Below are positions 54,196-64,000 of a stretch of 64,000 nucleotides of DNA, piece after piece. The stretch is taken from positions 434,001 to 498,000 of the forward strand of contig NZ_FQXA01000001.1 of assembly GCF_900129835.1 (NCBI RefSeq), given 5' to 3'. A program made the position numbers and the translations under genes. Position 1 is the stretch's first letter; every line of letters begins with the position of its first letter. The DNA is from Stutzerimonas xanthomarina DSM 18231 (GTDB lineage Bacteria; Pseudomonadota; Gammaproteobacteria; Pseudomonadales; Pseudomonadaceae). The notes below the pieces were generated by a model, which saw nothing but the letters and a program-made list of their open reading frames with translations, searched no databases and was not told the origin of the DNA.

Positions 54196-57100
54196 ATGGC
54201 CCTCTTCCGCACCCTGCTGCTGGCGACCCTGTTCATCATCGCCCCGTCTACCGCCGTTGTTCAAGCCGCACCCACGGTGCCTGGCCTGCCCGGCAGCCAG
54301 GCTGGCGAAGCAGAAGCGCCGAAAGACGCGCAGCCCAGCGTTGATGAAAGCGCCCAGCGCCTCGCGGAACAAACCGAGACGGCGCAGCGGCGCCTGGACG
54401 AGCTCAAGGCCGAACTCGCGGGCGCAGCCAAGGAGATCGCCGAATCTCAGCGGGAATTAAGCAAGCTCAAAGGCAGCGACACCAGCGATATGCCGGCGAA
54501 GCTGGCCAAGCTGACGGTTCCCGCGCTCGAACAACGGCTGGCCGAGCGCATCGAACAGCTGTCGGCTTGGCAAACGGCCCTGACAGCAGCCAACAGCATG
54601 ATCATCAGCGCCCAGACGCGTCCTGAACGTGCCCAGGCGGACATCAGCAAGCACCAGACTCGCATCGACGAGATCAATAGCCTGCTCAAGGCAGGGCGCG
54701 AAGGCGGCAAGGCACTGAGTGACGAGCGCCGGGCACTGCTCAGCGCCGAGAGGGCCGCGCTCAAGGCGCAGATCGAGCTGCGCCGCAACGAACTGGCCGG
54801 AAACAGCCTGCTACAAGACCTTGGCGTTGCACGGCGCGATCTGCTGTCCGAGCGCATCGCACGCGCCGAGCAGGAAACCATGGCGCTCCAGACGGCGATC
54901 AACAACAAACGCCGCGAAGAGTCCGAGCAGACCGTCGCAGAGTTCTCGCTAAAAGCTGAGAAGGCCGGCTCCGACAAGCTGTTGCCCGCCGAAAGCGCCG
55001 AGAACCGCAAGCTCTCGGATTACCTGCTACGCGCCACCGAACGCCTCAACGACCTGACCCAGGAAAATCTGCAAACGCGCCAGCAGCTGGACACGCTGAA
55101 CCAGGCCGACCAGGCATTGGAAGAGCAGATTGCCGTACTCGAGGGCAGCCTGCTGCTATCGAAGGTTCTCTACCAGCAGAAGCAGGCGTTGCCGCAGCTA
55201 AGCCTGGACAAGAATCTGGCCGATGAGATCGCCGACATTCGCCTCTACCAGTTCGAGCTGAGCCAGCGTCGGGAGCTCAGCGGTAACGTTGAAGACTACG
55301 TCGATCAGCAGCTCGCCAAGCTGCCGACGAACGAAGTCACGCCGGAGCTGCGCAGTGCATTGCTGGAGCTGATACGCACCCGCAGCGAGCTGCTCGACCG
55401 GCTGAACCACGAGCTCAACGCACTGCTTAGCGAATCGATCACTCTGCAGCTGAATCAACGCCAGCTTCAGACCAAAGCTCAGGCACTGCGCGAAACGCTG
55501 GACGAGCAGATGTTCTGGATCCCGAGCAACAAGCCGCTGGACCTAGACTGGTTCAAGAGCGTGCCGACGCTGCTGGATCGCCAGTTGCGTGCGATGCCCT
55601 GGGGCTCCGTGTTCGAGGCGCTCGGCGCCGGACTGCTGGAACGACCGCTGTTCTTCGTACCGCTAATGCTGGTGATCGGTTTACTGCTCTGGCGCCGCAA
55701 CGCCATCAACGCCAAGCTCGATTTGCTCAGCGCCGACATCGGCCATTTCCGCCACGACAGCCAGTTGCACACGCCGCTGGCGCTGCTGCTGAATTTCTTG
55801 CTGGCACTCCCCGGCGCGCTGTTCCTGGCACTTTGTGGTTACCTCTTGCAGATGGACGGGCGAGGACAAAACGTCAGCCTCGGTGCCGCCTTCTACCAGA
55901 TGGCGCAGGCCTGGTTGGTGTTCTACAGCGCCTATCGCATGCTCTCGCCGAATCGAGTGGCCGAGACTCATTTTGGCTGGTTCCGCCCCCAGGTGGCCTT
56001 CCTTCGCAACGAGATTCGTCGCCTGGGGCTGGTCGTCATAGCCCTCGTAGCGGTCGTGGCCATCGCCGAACATCAACCAGGCAGCTTGGTCGATGATGTA
56101 ATCGGCATTGCCGTGGTGCTGACCTGCTTCGCGCTGATGAGCTGGCGCCTGACGCGGCTGCTGCTCAAAGGCCCATCGAGCCAGAACGCTCCGCCAGTGC
56201 GACGCATCATCGGTCTGTTGTTCAGCATGCTGCCGCTGGCGCTGATCGTGGTCGTGGGGCTCGGTTATTACTACACCGCCCTTAAGCTGACCGGCCGGTT
56301 GATCGATACGCTGTATCTCTTGCTGGCCTGGGTCGTCATCGAGGCCGCCCTGATCAGAGGCCTGACCGTGGCGGCGCGACGCCTGGCATACAAGCGGGCC
56401 ATCGCCAAGCGGGATGCCGGTTCCGATGATGCCGGTGCCGCTCACGAGGGCGCGGCCGAACCAGGCCTCGCCATCGAACAGGTCAATGAACAATCCCTGC
56501 GCCTGACCAGGCTGGCCATGTTCGGTCTGTTCTTCGTTGTGCTCTATTGGGTCTGGGCTGACCTGATCAGTGTGGTGTCGTACCTCGATAACGTCACGCT
56601 GTACGAATTCACCAGCGGCAGCGGTGAGACCGCCAGCACGTCCGCCATCACCCTGAACAACCTGCTCGGTGCCCTGGCCACAGTCGTCATAACCTTCGCG
56701 CTCGCACGCAACTTGCCGGGCCTCCTCGAGGTACTAGTACTTTCCCGGATGCGCCTGGCGCAGGGCAGCGCCTACGCGACCGGCACCTTGCTCTCGTACA
56801 CGCTGGTTGGCATCGGTATTGTCACGACGTTATCGACCCTTGGCGTGAGCTGGGACAAGCTGCAATGGCTGGTCGCTGCGTTGTCGGTGGGCTTAGGCTT
56901 CGGCCTGCAGGAGATCTTCGCCAACTTCGTATCGGGATTGATCATTCTGTTCGAGAAACCGGTACGCATCGGCGACGTGGTAACCATTGGCAATCTATCC
57001 GGAACAGTCAGCCGCATTCGCATTCGGGCGACGACCATTACCGATTTCGACAACAAGGAGATCATCGTCCCGAACAAAACGTTCGTGACCGACCAGCTCG

Positions 57101-57495
57101 TCAACTGGTCGCTCAATGACACCATCACCCGGGTCACGATTCGCATCGGCGTGCAGTTCGGCTCCGAGCTGGAAGAAGTACGAAATCTCCTCTTCCAAGC
57201 AGCCCGGGAGAACCCTCGCGTGCTCAAGGAGCCTGAACCGCAGGTCTTCTTCCTCAACTTCGGCGAGAGTCGGTTGGAGCATGAGCTTCGCCTGCATGTG
57301 CGGGATCTCGGGGACCGCAATCCGGTTATCGATGAGATAAACCGGCGTATCGATCAGGAGTTCCGCACTCGCGGGATCGTCATCGCATTCCGTCAGCTGG
57401 ACGTGCACCTGAAAAACGCGCCGCCGGGCCTGGAGATGCAGCGTGCCGATCACAGCGAAACGCCTCTCGGGGCGCCTGCCAACGGTCAGACTTGA
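54196..57495 (+). CDS. MscK/KefA-type mechanosensitive channel
   Basis: 1099 residues. A signal peptide (cleavage near VVQA-APT, residue 24) is followed by a long periplasmic coiled-coil region (about 50-440, rich in Glu/Arg/Gln). About ten membrane helices follow from residue 490, then an MscS channel domain near 880-1070 with LSVGLGFGLQEIFANFVSGL, EKPVRIGDVVTIG and NFGESRLEHELRLHV. Such proteins release ions and solutes on hypo-osmotic shock. It follows cvrA by 108 bp, which makes a small osmotic-balance locus with it. By memory it corresponds to P. aeruginosa PA5022. Confidence 0.9.
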   Translation: MALFRTLLLATLFIIAPSTAVVQAAPTVPGLPGSQAGEAEAPKDAQPSVDESAQRLAEQTETAQRRLDELKAELAGAAKEIAESQRELSKLKGSDTSDMPAKLAKLTVPALEQRLAERIEQLSAWQTALTAANSMIISAQTRPERAQADISKHQTRIDEINSLLKAGREGGKALSDERRALLSAERAALKAQIELRRNELAGNSLLQDLGVARRDLLSERIARAEQETMALQTAINNKRREESEQTVAEFSLKAEKAGSDKLLPAESAENRKLSDYLLRATERLNDLTQENLQTRQQLDTLNQADQALEEQIAVLEGSLLLSKVLYQQKQALPQLSLDKNLADEIADIRLYQFELSQRRELSGNVEDYVDQQLAKLPTNEVTPELRSALLELIRTRSELLDRLNHELNALLSESITLQLNQRQLQTKAQALRETLDEQMFWIPSNKPLDLDWFKSVPTLLDRQLRAMPWGSVFEALGAGLLERPLFFVPLMLVIGLLLWRRNAINAKLDLLSADIGHFRHDSQLHTPLALLLNFLLALPGALFLALCGYLLQMDGRGQNVSLGAAFYQMAQAWLVFYSAYRMLSPNRVAETHFGWFRPQVAFLRNEIRRLGLVVIALVAVVAIAEHQPGSLVDDVIGIAVVLTCFALMSWRLTRLLLKGPSSQNAPPVRRIIGLLFSMLPLALIVVVGLGYYYTALKLTGRLIDTLYLLLAWVVIEAALIRGLTVAARRLAYKRAIAKRDAGSDDAGAAHEGAAEPGLAIEQVNEQSLRLTRLAMFGLFFVVLYWVWADLISVVSYLDNVTLYEFTSGSGETASTSAITLNNLLGALATVVITFALARNLPGLLEVLVLSRMRLAQGSAYATGTLLSYTLVGIGIVTTLSTLGVSWDKLQWLVAALSVGLGFGLQEIFANFVSGLIILFEKPVRIGDVVTIGNLSGTVSRIRIRATTITDFDNKEIIVPNKTFVTDQLVNWSLNDTITRVTIRIGVQFGSELEEVRNLLFQAARENPRVLKEPEPQVFFLNFGESRLEHELRLHVRDLGDRNPVIDEINRRIDQEFRTRGIVIAFRQLDVHLKNAPPGLEMQRADHSETPLGAPANGQT

Positions 57496-59037
<1,542 letters not shown>

Positions 59038-59043
59038 GCCCCG

Positions 59044-59070
59044 GCCTGCGCAACATGCTGCGCAGGCTTT
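59044..59070 (+). terminator. Probable terminator after selO
   Basis: A 9-bp perfect stem GCCTGCGCA / TGCGCAGGC with a six-base loop is followed by TTT only. It lies just after the selO stop and before the type VI module. Confidence 0.6.
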
Positions 59071-59254
59071 GGCTTGGGGCAATCGACCTGTAGTTGTGAA
59101 GCGAGCAATGGCGGGTGCTAGAGAGATGTGCGCCAAATATTGCGCAACTGCGGGCAGGATGTTGCCCAACGAAATGTGAGCGATGGCGCAGAGCAGACAG
59201 CAGGTACCACAGAGGGTATTTCTAACCTATTGAAACAAAAAGATTAAATTTAGC

Positions 59255-59270
59255 TGGCACGCGCTTTGTA
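59255..59270 (+). promoter_or_regulatory. Sigma-54 promoter of hcp
   Basis: TGGCAC-GCGCT-TTGTA matches the sigma-54 consensus TGGCAC-N5-TTGCA at every key base except T for C in the -12 element. Predicted start of transcription is near 59281, giving a ~37-base leader to the hcp ATG. hcp operons are sigma-54 dependent in several T6SS, with a VasH-type enhancer binding protein; none is seen in this window. Confidence 0.68.
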
Positions 59271-59317
59271 CTTACTCTGCTGCCATTCTGGCATTCAACA
59301 AGGCAAGGAGAGCGTTC

Positions 59318-59836
59318 ATGCCAACACCCGCGTATCTGTCCCTCGAAGGCACCAAGCAAGGCCTGATCACCGCAGGCACCTTTACCGAGGACTCGGTCGG
59401 CAATATTTTCCAGGAAGGACACGAAGACCAGATTCTGGTGCAGGCTTTCCAGCACCAGGTCATCATCCCGCGCGATCCGCAGTCCGGCCAACCCACCGGC
59501 CAGCGGGTGCACAAGCCCCTGATGATCACCAAGGTGTTCGACAAGTCGTCGCCGCTGATCTTCAACGCACTGACCTCGGGTGAACGCCTGAACAAGTGCC
59601 GCCTGGAGTGGTACCGCACCTCCTCCACCGGTACTCAGGAGCACTACTTCACCATCGAACTGGAAGATGCGGTGATCGTCGATGTGCAGTCGCGCATGCC
59701 CAACTGCCAGGATCCGAACATGTCGCATTTCACCCACCTGGAAGACGTCTACTTCACCTACCGCAAGATCGTCTGGACTCACGAAGTCTCCGGCACTTCC
59801 GGCTCGGACGACTGGCGCACCCCGATCTCGGCCTAA
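59318..59836 (+). CDS. hcp: Type VI secretion system tube protein Hcp
   Basis: 172 residues. It starts MPTPAYLSLEGTKQGLITAG and has the Hcp1-family blocks VHKPLMITKVFDKSSPLIFN, LNKCRLEWYR and HEVSGTSGSDDWRTP at the end. Hcp hexamers stack into the inner tube that carries VgrG and effectors out of the cell and are themselves secreted. AAGGAGAG is the ribosome site. A sigma-54 promoter lies upstream and a long hairpin downstream. No sheath or baseplate genes are in the window, so it is an orphan hcp island. Confidence 0.97.
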   Translation: MPTPAYLSLEGTKQGLITAGTFTEDSVGNIFQEGHEDQILVQAFQHQVIIPRDPQSGQPTGQRVHKPLMITKVFDKSSPLIFNALTSGERLNKCRLEWYRTSSTGTQEHYFTIELEDAVIVDVQSRMPNCQDPNMSHFTHLEDVYFTYRKIVWTHEVSGTSGSDDWRTPISA

Positions 59837-59870
59837 GCCTTGATCAGGCCTCGCGGCCACGGTTAATCCA

Positions 59871-59902
59871 CATCGGCCAGGTTTACCTGGCCGATGCGTT
59901 TC
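59871..59902 (+). terminator. Hairpin (terminator or attenuator) between hcp and vgrG
   Basis: A perfect 11-bp stem, CATCGGCCAGG / CCTGGCCGATG, with a TTTA loop is followed by CGTTTCT. The short U-tract suggests partial termination, which would give much more Hcp than VgrG from one promoter. Confidence 0.7.
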
Positions 59903-60094
59903 TAGCTGACGCATTCGGCAAACAACGTAGTGCTTCACACGGATATTTCGCCAAAAGGGCGAGAATAGCTGCCAGATTTCTGCGGAACTGGATGCCTCTC
60001 CAATCCGCGCTACGGCACGCCTGAAATACAGGCGATGCCGCCTTGCGAACCGTTACCGGCTCGCCGCCATGGACTGGTTACAAAGGAACAGGGA

Positions 60095-62197
60095 ATGTTC
60101 AATCCGGCTAACGACACGCACTTCAGTCTTGCGATTGAAGGCGCTCAATTTGGCTTGCAGGTACTCGAATTCAACGGTCGAGAGGCCATCTCGCAGCCCT
60201 TCGCGTTCGACCTCGAACTGGTCAGCGAACGCTCCGATATCGATCTGGAAAGCCTTCTACATCAGCGTGCCTTTCTAGCCTTGTCGCCTGCCGGCAAGGG
60301 TATCCATGGCTTGATCTACAGCGCAGCGCAAGGCAACTCCGGCAAACGCCTGACGCGCTATCGGATCACCTTGCGTCCACAGCTCGCCTACCTGTCCCAC
60401 TGCGCCAACCAACGTATCTTCCAGCAACTCTCGGTACCGCAGATCGTTGCCAAGGTGCTTGATGAGCACGGCATCCTCGCCGGTGACCGCCACCGTTTCG
60501 ATCTTGGCCCGGTGGTCTACCCCAAAAGGGATTACTGCGTTCAGTACGACGAAACGGACCTGCACTTCATCCAACGCCTATGCGAAGAAGAAGGCATCCA
60601 CTACCACTTCCAACACAGCGAAACCGGCCACATGCTGGTGTTCGGCGATGACCAGACGGTGTTTCCAACGCTTGCCTCGGTTGCCTATCAACAGAACAGC
60701 GGCCTGGTTGCTGATGAGCCGGTCATCAAGCGCTTCGGCGTGCGCGTCGAGACCCGCACCAGCCGCGTTACCCGCCGCGATTACGATTTCGAGAAGCCTC
60801 GTCTGACGATGGAAACCGCGGTTCAGAGCAGCACTCAGCCCGACCTCGAGGACTATGAGTACCCAGGTCGCTTCGTCGACCGCGAACGAGGCAAGCATCT
60901 GTCCCGGCGAGCACTGGAACGCCATCGCCACGACTTCGAACTGGCTGAAGGCGCGAGTGACCAGCCGCTACTTATCAGCGGTCATTTCCTTCCCATCACC
61001 AACCATCCACGTAGCGACTGGAATCAGCTCTGGCTGCTGACCGAAGTTTTCCATGAGGGCAAGCAACCGCAGGTGTTGGAAGAGTCCGTCACTGATTTTT
61101 CAAGCGCCTCCGCGCTGACGCCCTCCCCGCCCCACAGCGAGGAACCCATTGCAGATAACGACTTCATCCAAGGCTACCGAAACCAGTTCACTGCGACCCC
61201 TTGGGCCGTCGCCTTCCGGCCCGCAAACAGCCACGCCAAACCCCGAATTCTCGGCAGCCAGAGCGCGGTAGTGACAGGCCCGACTGGCGAAGAGATCCAT
61301 TGCGACAAGTACGGCCGGGTGAAGGTGCAATTTTTCTGGGATCGCGAAGGCAAAGCCGATGAACACACCAGCTGCTGGCTGCGCGTGAGCTCAAGCTGGG
61401 CCGGGAATCGTTACGGCGCTATCGCCATTCCACGCGTGGGCATGGAAGTACTGGTCACCTTTCTCGAAGGCGACCCCGACCAGCCCCTCGTGTCCGGTTG
61501 CTTGTATCACAAGGAAAACGCCGTCCCTTACGAGCTGCCCGCAAACAAGACCCGCAGCGTCTTTAAAACCTTGAGCAGCCCAGGCGGTGGCGGCTATAAC
61601 GAACTGCGCATCGAAGACCGCAAGGGCGCCGAGCAGATCTACCTCCGCGCCCAGCGCGACTGGGACGAGAACATCGAGCACGACCAGAAAATCCGTGTCG
61701 GCCACGAACGCCACGATATCGTCGAGGCCGACAGCCACAGCGAATTCAAAGCCGAAGAACACCGCACCACCCACCTCGACCGCCGCAGCGAAATCAAAGC
61801 AGACGACCACCTGACCGTCGGCAATAACCAGCACGTCAAGATCGGCACCGGCCAGTTCATCGAAGCCGGCAACGAAATCCACCTCTCCAGCGGCCTGAAA
61901 GTGGTCCTCGAAGCCGGCAGCGAGCTGACTTTTAAAGCAGCGGGTAGTTTTATCAAGCTCGACGGTAGCGGCATCACGATGGTCGGGCCGCGGATCAGGA
62001 TGAACTCGGGTGGGAGTCCGGGGAAAGGCTCGGGCGCGGCGCCGATATTGCCGGCCCAGGTCAAGCTGGCGGATGCGGATGTGTCAGGGATGGCATTGGA
62101 AGCTCTGGTGAAGCAAAACATCTTGTTTCGCAGTACCGGCGCGGGGATATGCGAAGTATGCGAAGCCGCCAAGACATCAAACGGAGATGGCGCATGA
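60095..62197 (+). CDS. vgrG: Type VI secretion spike protein VgrG (TssI)
   Basis: 700 residues from the ATG at 60095, with AGGAACAGGGA upstream; the 20 codons before it are not VgrG-like. The gp27-like base starts FSLAIEGAQFGLQVLEFNGR and contains YCVQYDETDLHFIQRLCEEE. The gp5-like OB domain has GPTGEEIHCDKYGRVKVQFF and WAGNRYGAIAIPRVGMEVLV. The rest is the beta-helix spike (NIEHDQKIRVGHERHD) with a short tail. There is no fused enzyme domain, so cargo is expected to ride on the tip. Its stop overlaps the DUF4123 gene as ATGA. Confidence 0.96.
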   Translation: MFNPANDTHFSLAIEGAQFGLQVLEFNGREAISQPFAFDLELVSERSDIDLESLLHQRAFLALSPAGKGIHGLIYSAAQGNSGKRLTRYRITLRPQLAYLSHCANQRIFQQLSVPQIVAKVLDEHGILAGDRHRFDLGPVVYPKRDYCVQYDETDLHFIQRLCEEEGIHYHFQHSETGHMLVFGDDQTVFPTLASVAYQQNSGLVADEPVIKRFGVRVETRTSRVTRRDYDFEKPRLTMETAVQSSTQPDLEDYEYPGRFVDRERGKHLSRRALERHRHDFELAEGASDQPLLISGHFLPITNHPRSDWNQLWLLTEVFHEGKQPQVLEESVTDFSSASALTPSPPHSEEPIADNDFIQGYRNQFTATPWAVAFRPANSHAKPRILGSQSAVVTGPTGEEIHCDKYGRVKVQFFWDREGKADEHTSCWLRVSSSWAGNRYGAIAIPRVGMEVLVTFLEGDPDQPLVSGCLYHKENAVPYELPANKTRSVFKTLSSPGGGGYNELRIEDRKGAEQIYLRAQRDWDENIEHDQKIRVGHERHDIVEADSHSEFKAEEHRTTHLDRRSEIKADDHLTVGNNQHVKIGTGQFIEAGNEIHLSSGLKVVLEAGSELTFKAAGSFIKLDGSGITMVGPRIRMNSGGSPGKGSGAAPILPAQVKLADADVSGMALEALVKQNILFRSTGAGICEVCEAAKTSNGDGA

Positions 62198-62769
62198 GCT
62201 CCGGAACGTCCGATGGAAACGGCTTCATTCTGTTGGATGGTGCACGATACGAGAACGCAACGGCATGGCTGTATCAGCACTTTCCGAGCCATCAACCGAC
62301 ACCGCTACTTGTGGGTACGGCCTATGAGCCCATCGCCGATGCGGGCCCTATTTTGCTTGATGCGTCCGTCGGCAGTATGGCCTATATAGCCTGGCGTCGC
62401 GGAACCGAAATCAAGGATGGACTATGGCTGGAAAGCACAGCATCTATGGACGACATGCACCGCATCCTGCAGCGACGCCTCCGCATTCTTACGCCTGAAT
62501 CTTCTGAGCTTTGGCTGCGCTTGGGTGACGCCCGACCGCTCTATCAAGCATGGCTACGCAGGGCGCAATGGCCAGAAGGGTTCTGGCATCGCATCTCACG
62601 CATCTGGCTTCACCACGAAGGGAAAACTTTCTGTGCGTGGCAAAACGAACAGCCGAAAAATGATGCCGCGCCAGCCGATTGTGGCCTCGCCGCGCAAATG
62701 ACGCTGGACTGGCAACTGCTGGAAGCGCTTGCCAAGCAGGACGACACGGCAAAGGAGGCTCTTCTATGA
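62194..62769 (+). CDS. DUF4123 T6SS effector chaperone/adaptor
   Basis: 191 residues from the ATG at 62194, overlapping the vgrG stop as ATGA. It has the DUF4123 layout: GFILLDGARYENATAWLYQH at the N-terminus, LLVGTAYEPIADAGPILLDA, and RLGDARPLYQAWLRR. Such adaptors (Tap/TEC class) bind the C-terminal tip of the adjacent VgrG and the downstream effector and load it on the spike. It is followed as ATGA by the effector gene at 62766, which is the expected order. Confidence 0.9.
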   Translation: MSSGTSDGNGFILLDGARYENATAWLYQHFPSHQPTPLLVGTAYEPIADAGPILLDASVGSMAYIAWRRGTEIKDGLWLESTASMDDMHRILQRRLRILTPESSELWLRLGDARPLYQAWLRRAQWPEGFWHRISRIWLHHEGKTFCAWQNEQPKNDAAPADCGLAAQMTLDWQLLEALAKQDDTAKEALL

Positions 62770-64000
62770 CTGCTCACCTTCCCGGACCATCCAGCCTGAG
62801 CGTAGCCGCCTGCCCACTGCTTAGCGCCGTCCTACCGTTGCGCTATGCGCTCGGGCCAACACTGGCGGTGGATACCGCCGCCTATGATTTGCCCGCACTG
62901 CAGGGCAACTTCCCAGCCATCGGTGATTACTTCGAGCCCCTGCAAGGCCGTCCGCTTAACTACACCGCCCGCCTTTTGCGTGATGGCTGGTTATACGTTT
63001 GGCAAAGCACCATGCAGCAATTAGTCGAGTACCGCGTCAGCCAGGCTACCTTTTCCCAGACAGCCCGTGGCGGGAAGGTCATTGACGGACGCAGCTTGCC
63101 CTACCTGCTTCTCCCTGCCGGAACACCCGCGATGTTGGTCTGGTCGCCGCAGCAATGGGCCGCTGCGTCATTCGCGGCAGCCAAAAACAAACCAGAGGTG
63201 CGCCAACGAGTGATGCGTACCATCACCCCCGGAGCGGCACCCTTCAGTGGCCAGGCCCGTACTGTCCACGAGCGTATCGGGGACTACATGGACGCCAACT
63301 GGTACGGCTGGAGCTGCGAACCATCCACATCCCACCGCCCAGCCTGGCCACAACTACTGGAAGACATGCAACGCTGCGAACAGCAGTCTTACGCCTTAAT
63401 CGACGATCCCTGGGGCGTACTACTGGATCTGGCTGAATTGCTCCGCGCACGCCAACAAGCTTTTAACGTCACTCGGGAAATCCGCGGCGAAGATTGGGCC
63501 ATGGCCGGTGTGCTCAAGTCCCTGGCCGAAAGCGATTCGCAAATTGGCGGGCAGCTACGGAACATAACCGATTACGGCAGATTGCAAACCGCCTGGCAGG
63601 AGCAAAGTCAGGAAGAGGATGCATACAGTGCTGATGTGCGCCGTCTCAGTGAACTTTGGTCGGCCTGGTTCAATACCCTGGCACAGCGTGGCCCCGCCAG
63701 CCTAAACACTGCCTGCGGTCACTTCGACATTACCCAACCGGCCCCACGAACGGAGCTAGAGCTGCACTTCGCCGCTGCCTGCCTTGGCCCAGCGACAACG
63801 GGTCCTGGCGCGCAGGCCATCGCCAATGCTTTAACGCTTCAGCAACAGGCAGGTAAACCCTGGTTGGTCTGGTCACTATTGGGTCTGGGTAAACGCCTGA
63901 GTATTGGTGAGATAAACACCATTGTCGGGCTGGCCGATGGCGCCAGAGACAATGGTGCCAGTGCCCTGGCCGAAGCACGCAAGGTGGCGGAACTGCTTAA
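62766..64000 (+). CDS. Large T6SS effector with N-terminal MIX motif (VasX-N-like), 3' partial
   Basis: The ATG at 62766 overlaps the adaptor stop as ATGA and the frame stays open for 411 codons to the window end. It begins MTAHLPGPSSLSVAACPLLS. At residues 71-79 it reads LRDGWLYVW, an exact fit to the MIX core hRxGhhYhh found in T6SS effectors, preceded by YDLPALQGNF typical of VasX-type N-terminal domains. The visible part is Trp- and Gln-rich, mostly helical in appearance, and shows no catalytic motif. A hydrophobic stretch, WLVWSLLGLG, near residue 370 may start a membrane-active region. The toxin domain and the immunity gene lie beyond the window. Confidence 0.88.
   Translation, partial: MTAHLPGPSSLSVAACPLLSAVLPLRYALGPTLAVDTAAYDLPALQGNFPAIGDYFEPLQGRPLNYTARLLRDGWLYVWQSTMQQLVEYRVSQATFSQTARGGKVIDGRSLPYLLLPAGTPAMLVWSPQQWAAASFAAAKNKPEVRQRVMRTITPGAAPFSGQARTVHERIGDYMDANWYGWSCEPSTSHRPAWPQLLEDMQRCEQQSYALIDDPWGVLLDLAELLRARQQAFNVTREIRGEDWAMAGVLKSLAESDSQIGGQLRNITDYGRLQTAWQEQSQEEDAYSADVRRLSELWSAWFNTLAQRGPASLNTACGHFDITQPAPRTELELHFAAACLGPATTGPGAQAIANALTLQQQAGKPWLVWSLLGLGKRLSIGEINTIVGLADGARDNGASALAEARKVAELL

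Overview
The window looks like chromosomal DNA from a Pseudomonadaceae bacterium, most likely a carotenoid-producing Stutzerimonas/Pseudomonas. It is GC-rich and densely coded. From memory, its gene order matches two Pseudomonas aeruginosa blocks: wapO/waa/ilvE/glnE/aceEF/dipA/msrA with cvrA/mscK-like/selO (about PA5005-PA5023), and the biotin locus with its flanking genes (about PA0486-PA0506). A zeaxanthin glucoside cluster (crtZ, crtB, crtI, crtY, crtX, idi, crtE), absent from P. aeruginosa, lies in the same window. No tRNA, rRNA, CRISPR array, insertion sequence or prophage was recognised.

Layout. 1-5.2 kb: the tail of an acetyltransferase, three glycosyltransferases and a carbamoyltransferase (wapO), i.e. 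decoration of the LPS core or another surface glycan. 5.3-12.3 kb: the LPS inner-core operon waaF-waaC-waaG-[39-codon ORF]-waaP-wapP-wapQ-double kinase, joined almost throughout by ATGA stop/start overlaps. 12.4-16.3 kb: ilvE and glnE. 16.5-21.3 kb: aceE and aceF (pyruvate dehydrogenase), preceded by a pair of palindromic operator-like sites. 21.3-25.3 kb: a small exported protein, the c-di-GMP phosphodiesterase dipA and msrA, followed by a 0.6 kb gene-free stretch. 25.9-33.1 kb: three paralogous ~600-residue acyl-CoA dehydrogenases with a membrane diguanylate cyclase among them; the third has a double PsrA-type operator upstream. 33.4-38.3 kb: a small flagellar-rod-like protein and bioD-bioC-bioH-bioF-bioB. 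38.3-42.6 kb: a ComF-type phosphoribosyltransferase (divergent from bioB across a BirA-type operator), an SrkA-type kinase, rlmJ and a nitronate monooxygenase. 42.7-50.2 kb: the carotenoid cluster. 50.3-59.0 kb: a fourth acyl-CoA dehydrogenase, the K+/H+ antiporter cvrA, an MscK-type mechanosensitive channel and selO. 59.2-64.0 kb: a type VI secretion module (hcp, vgrG, DUF4123 adaptor) leading into a large MIX-motif effector cut by the window end.

How the genes work together. The left third builds and phosphorylates the LPS core. aceEF feeds acetyl-CoA metabolism, and the acyl-CoA dehydrogenases feed beta-oxidation. The carotenoid genes form one complete route from IPP/DMAPP (idi, crtE) through phytoene (crtB), lycopene (crtI), beta-carotene (crtY) and zeaxanthin (crtZ) to zeaxanthin glucosides (crtX). 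The right end is an orphan hcp/vgrG cargo island with a good sigma-54 promoter and no structural T6SS genes in view. The least described items are the truncated MIX effector, the conserved-looking micro-ORF between waaG and waaP, and several strong operator-like sites (aceE, bioB/comF, acyl-CoA dehydrogenase, crt).
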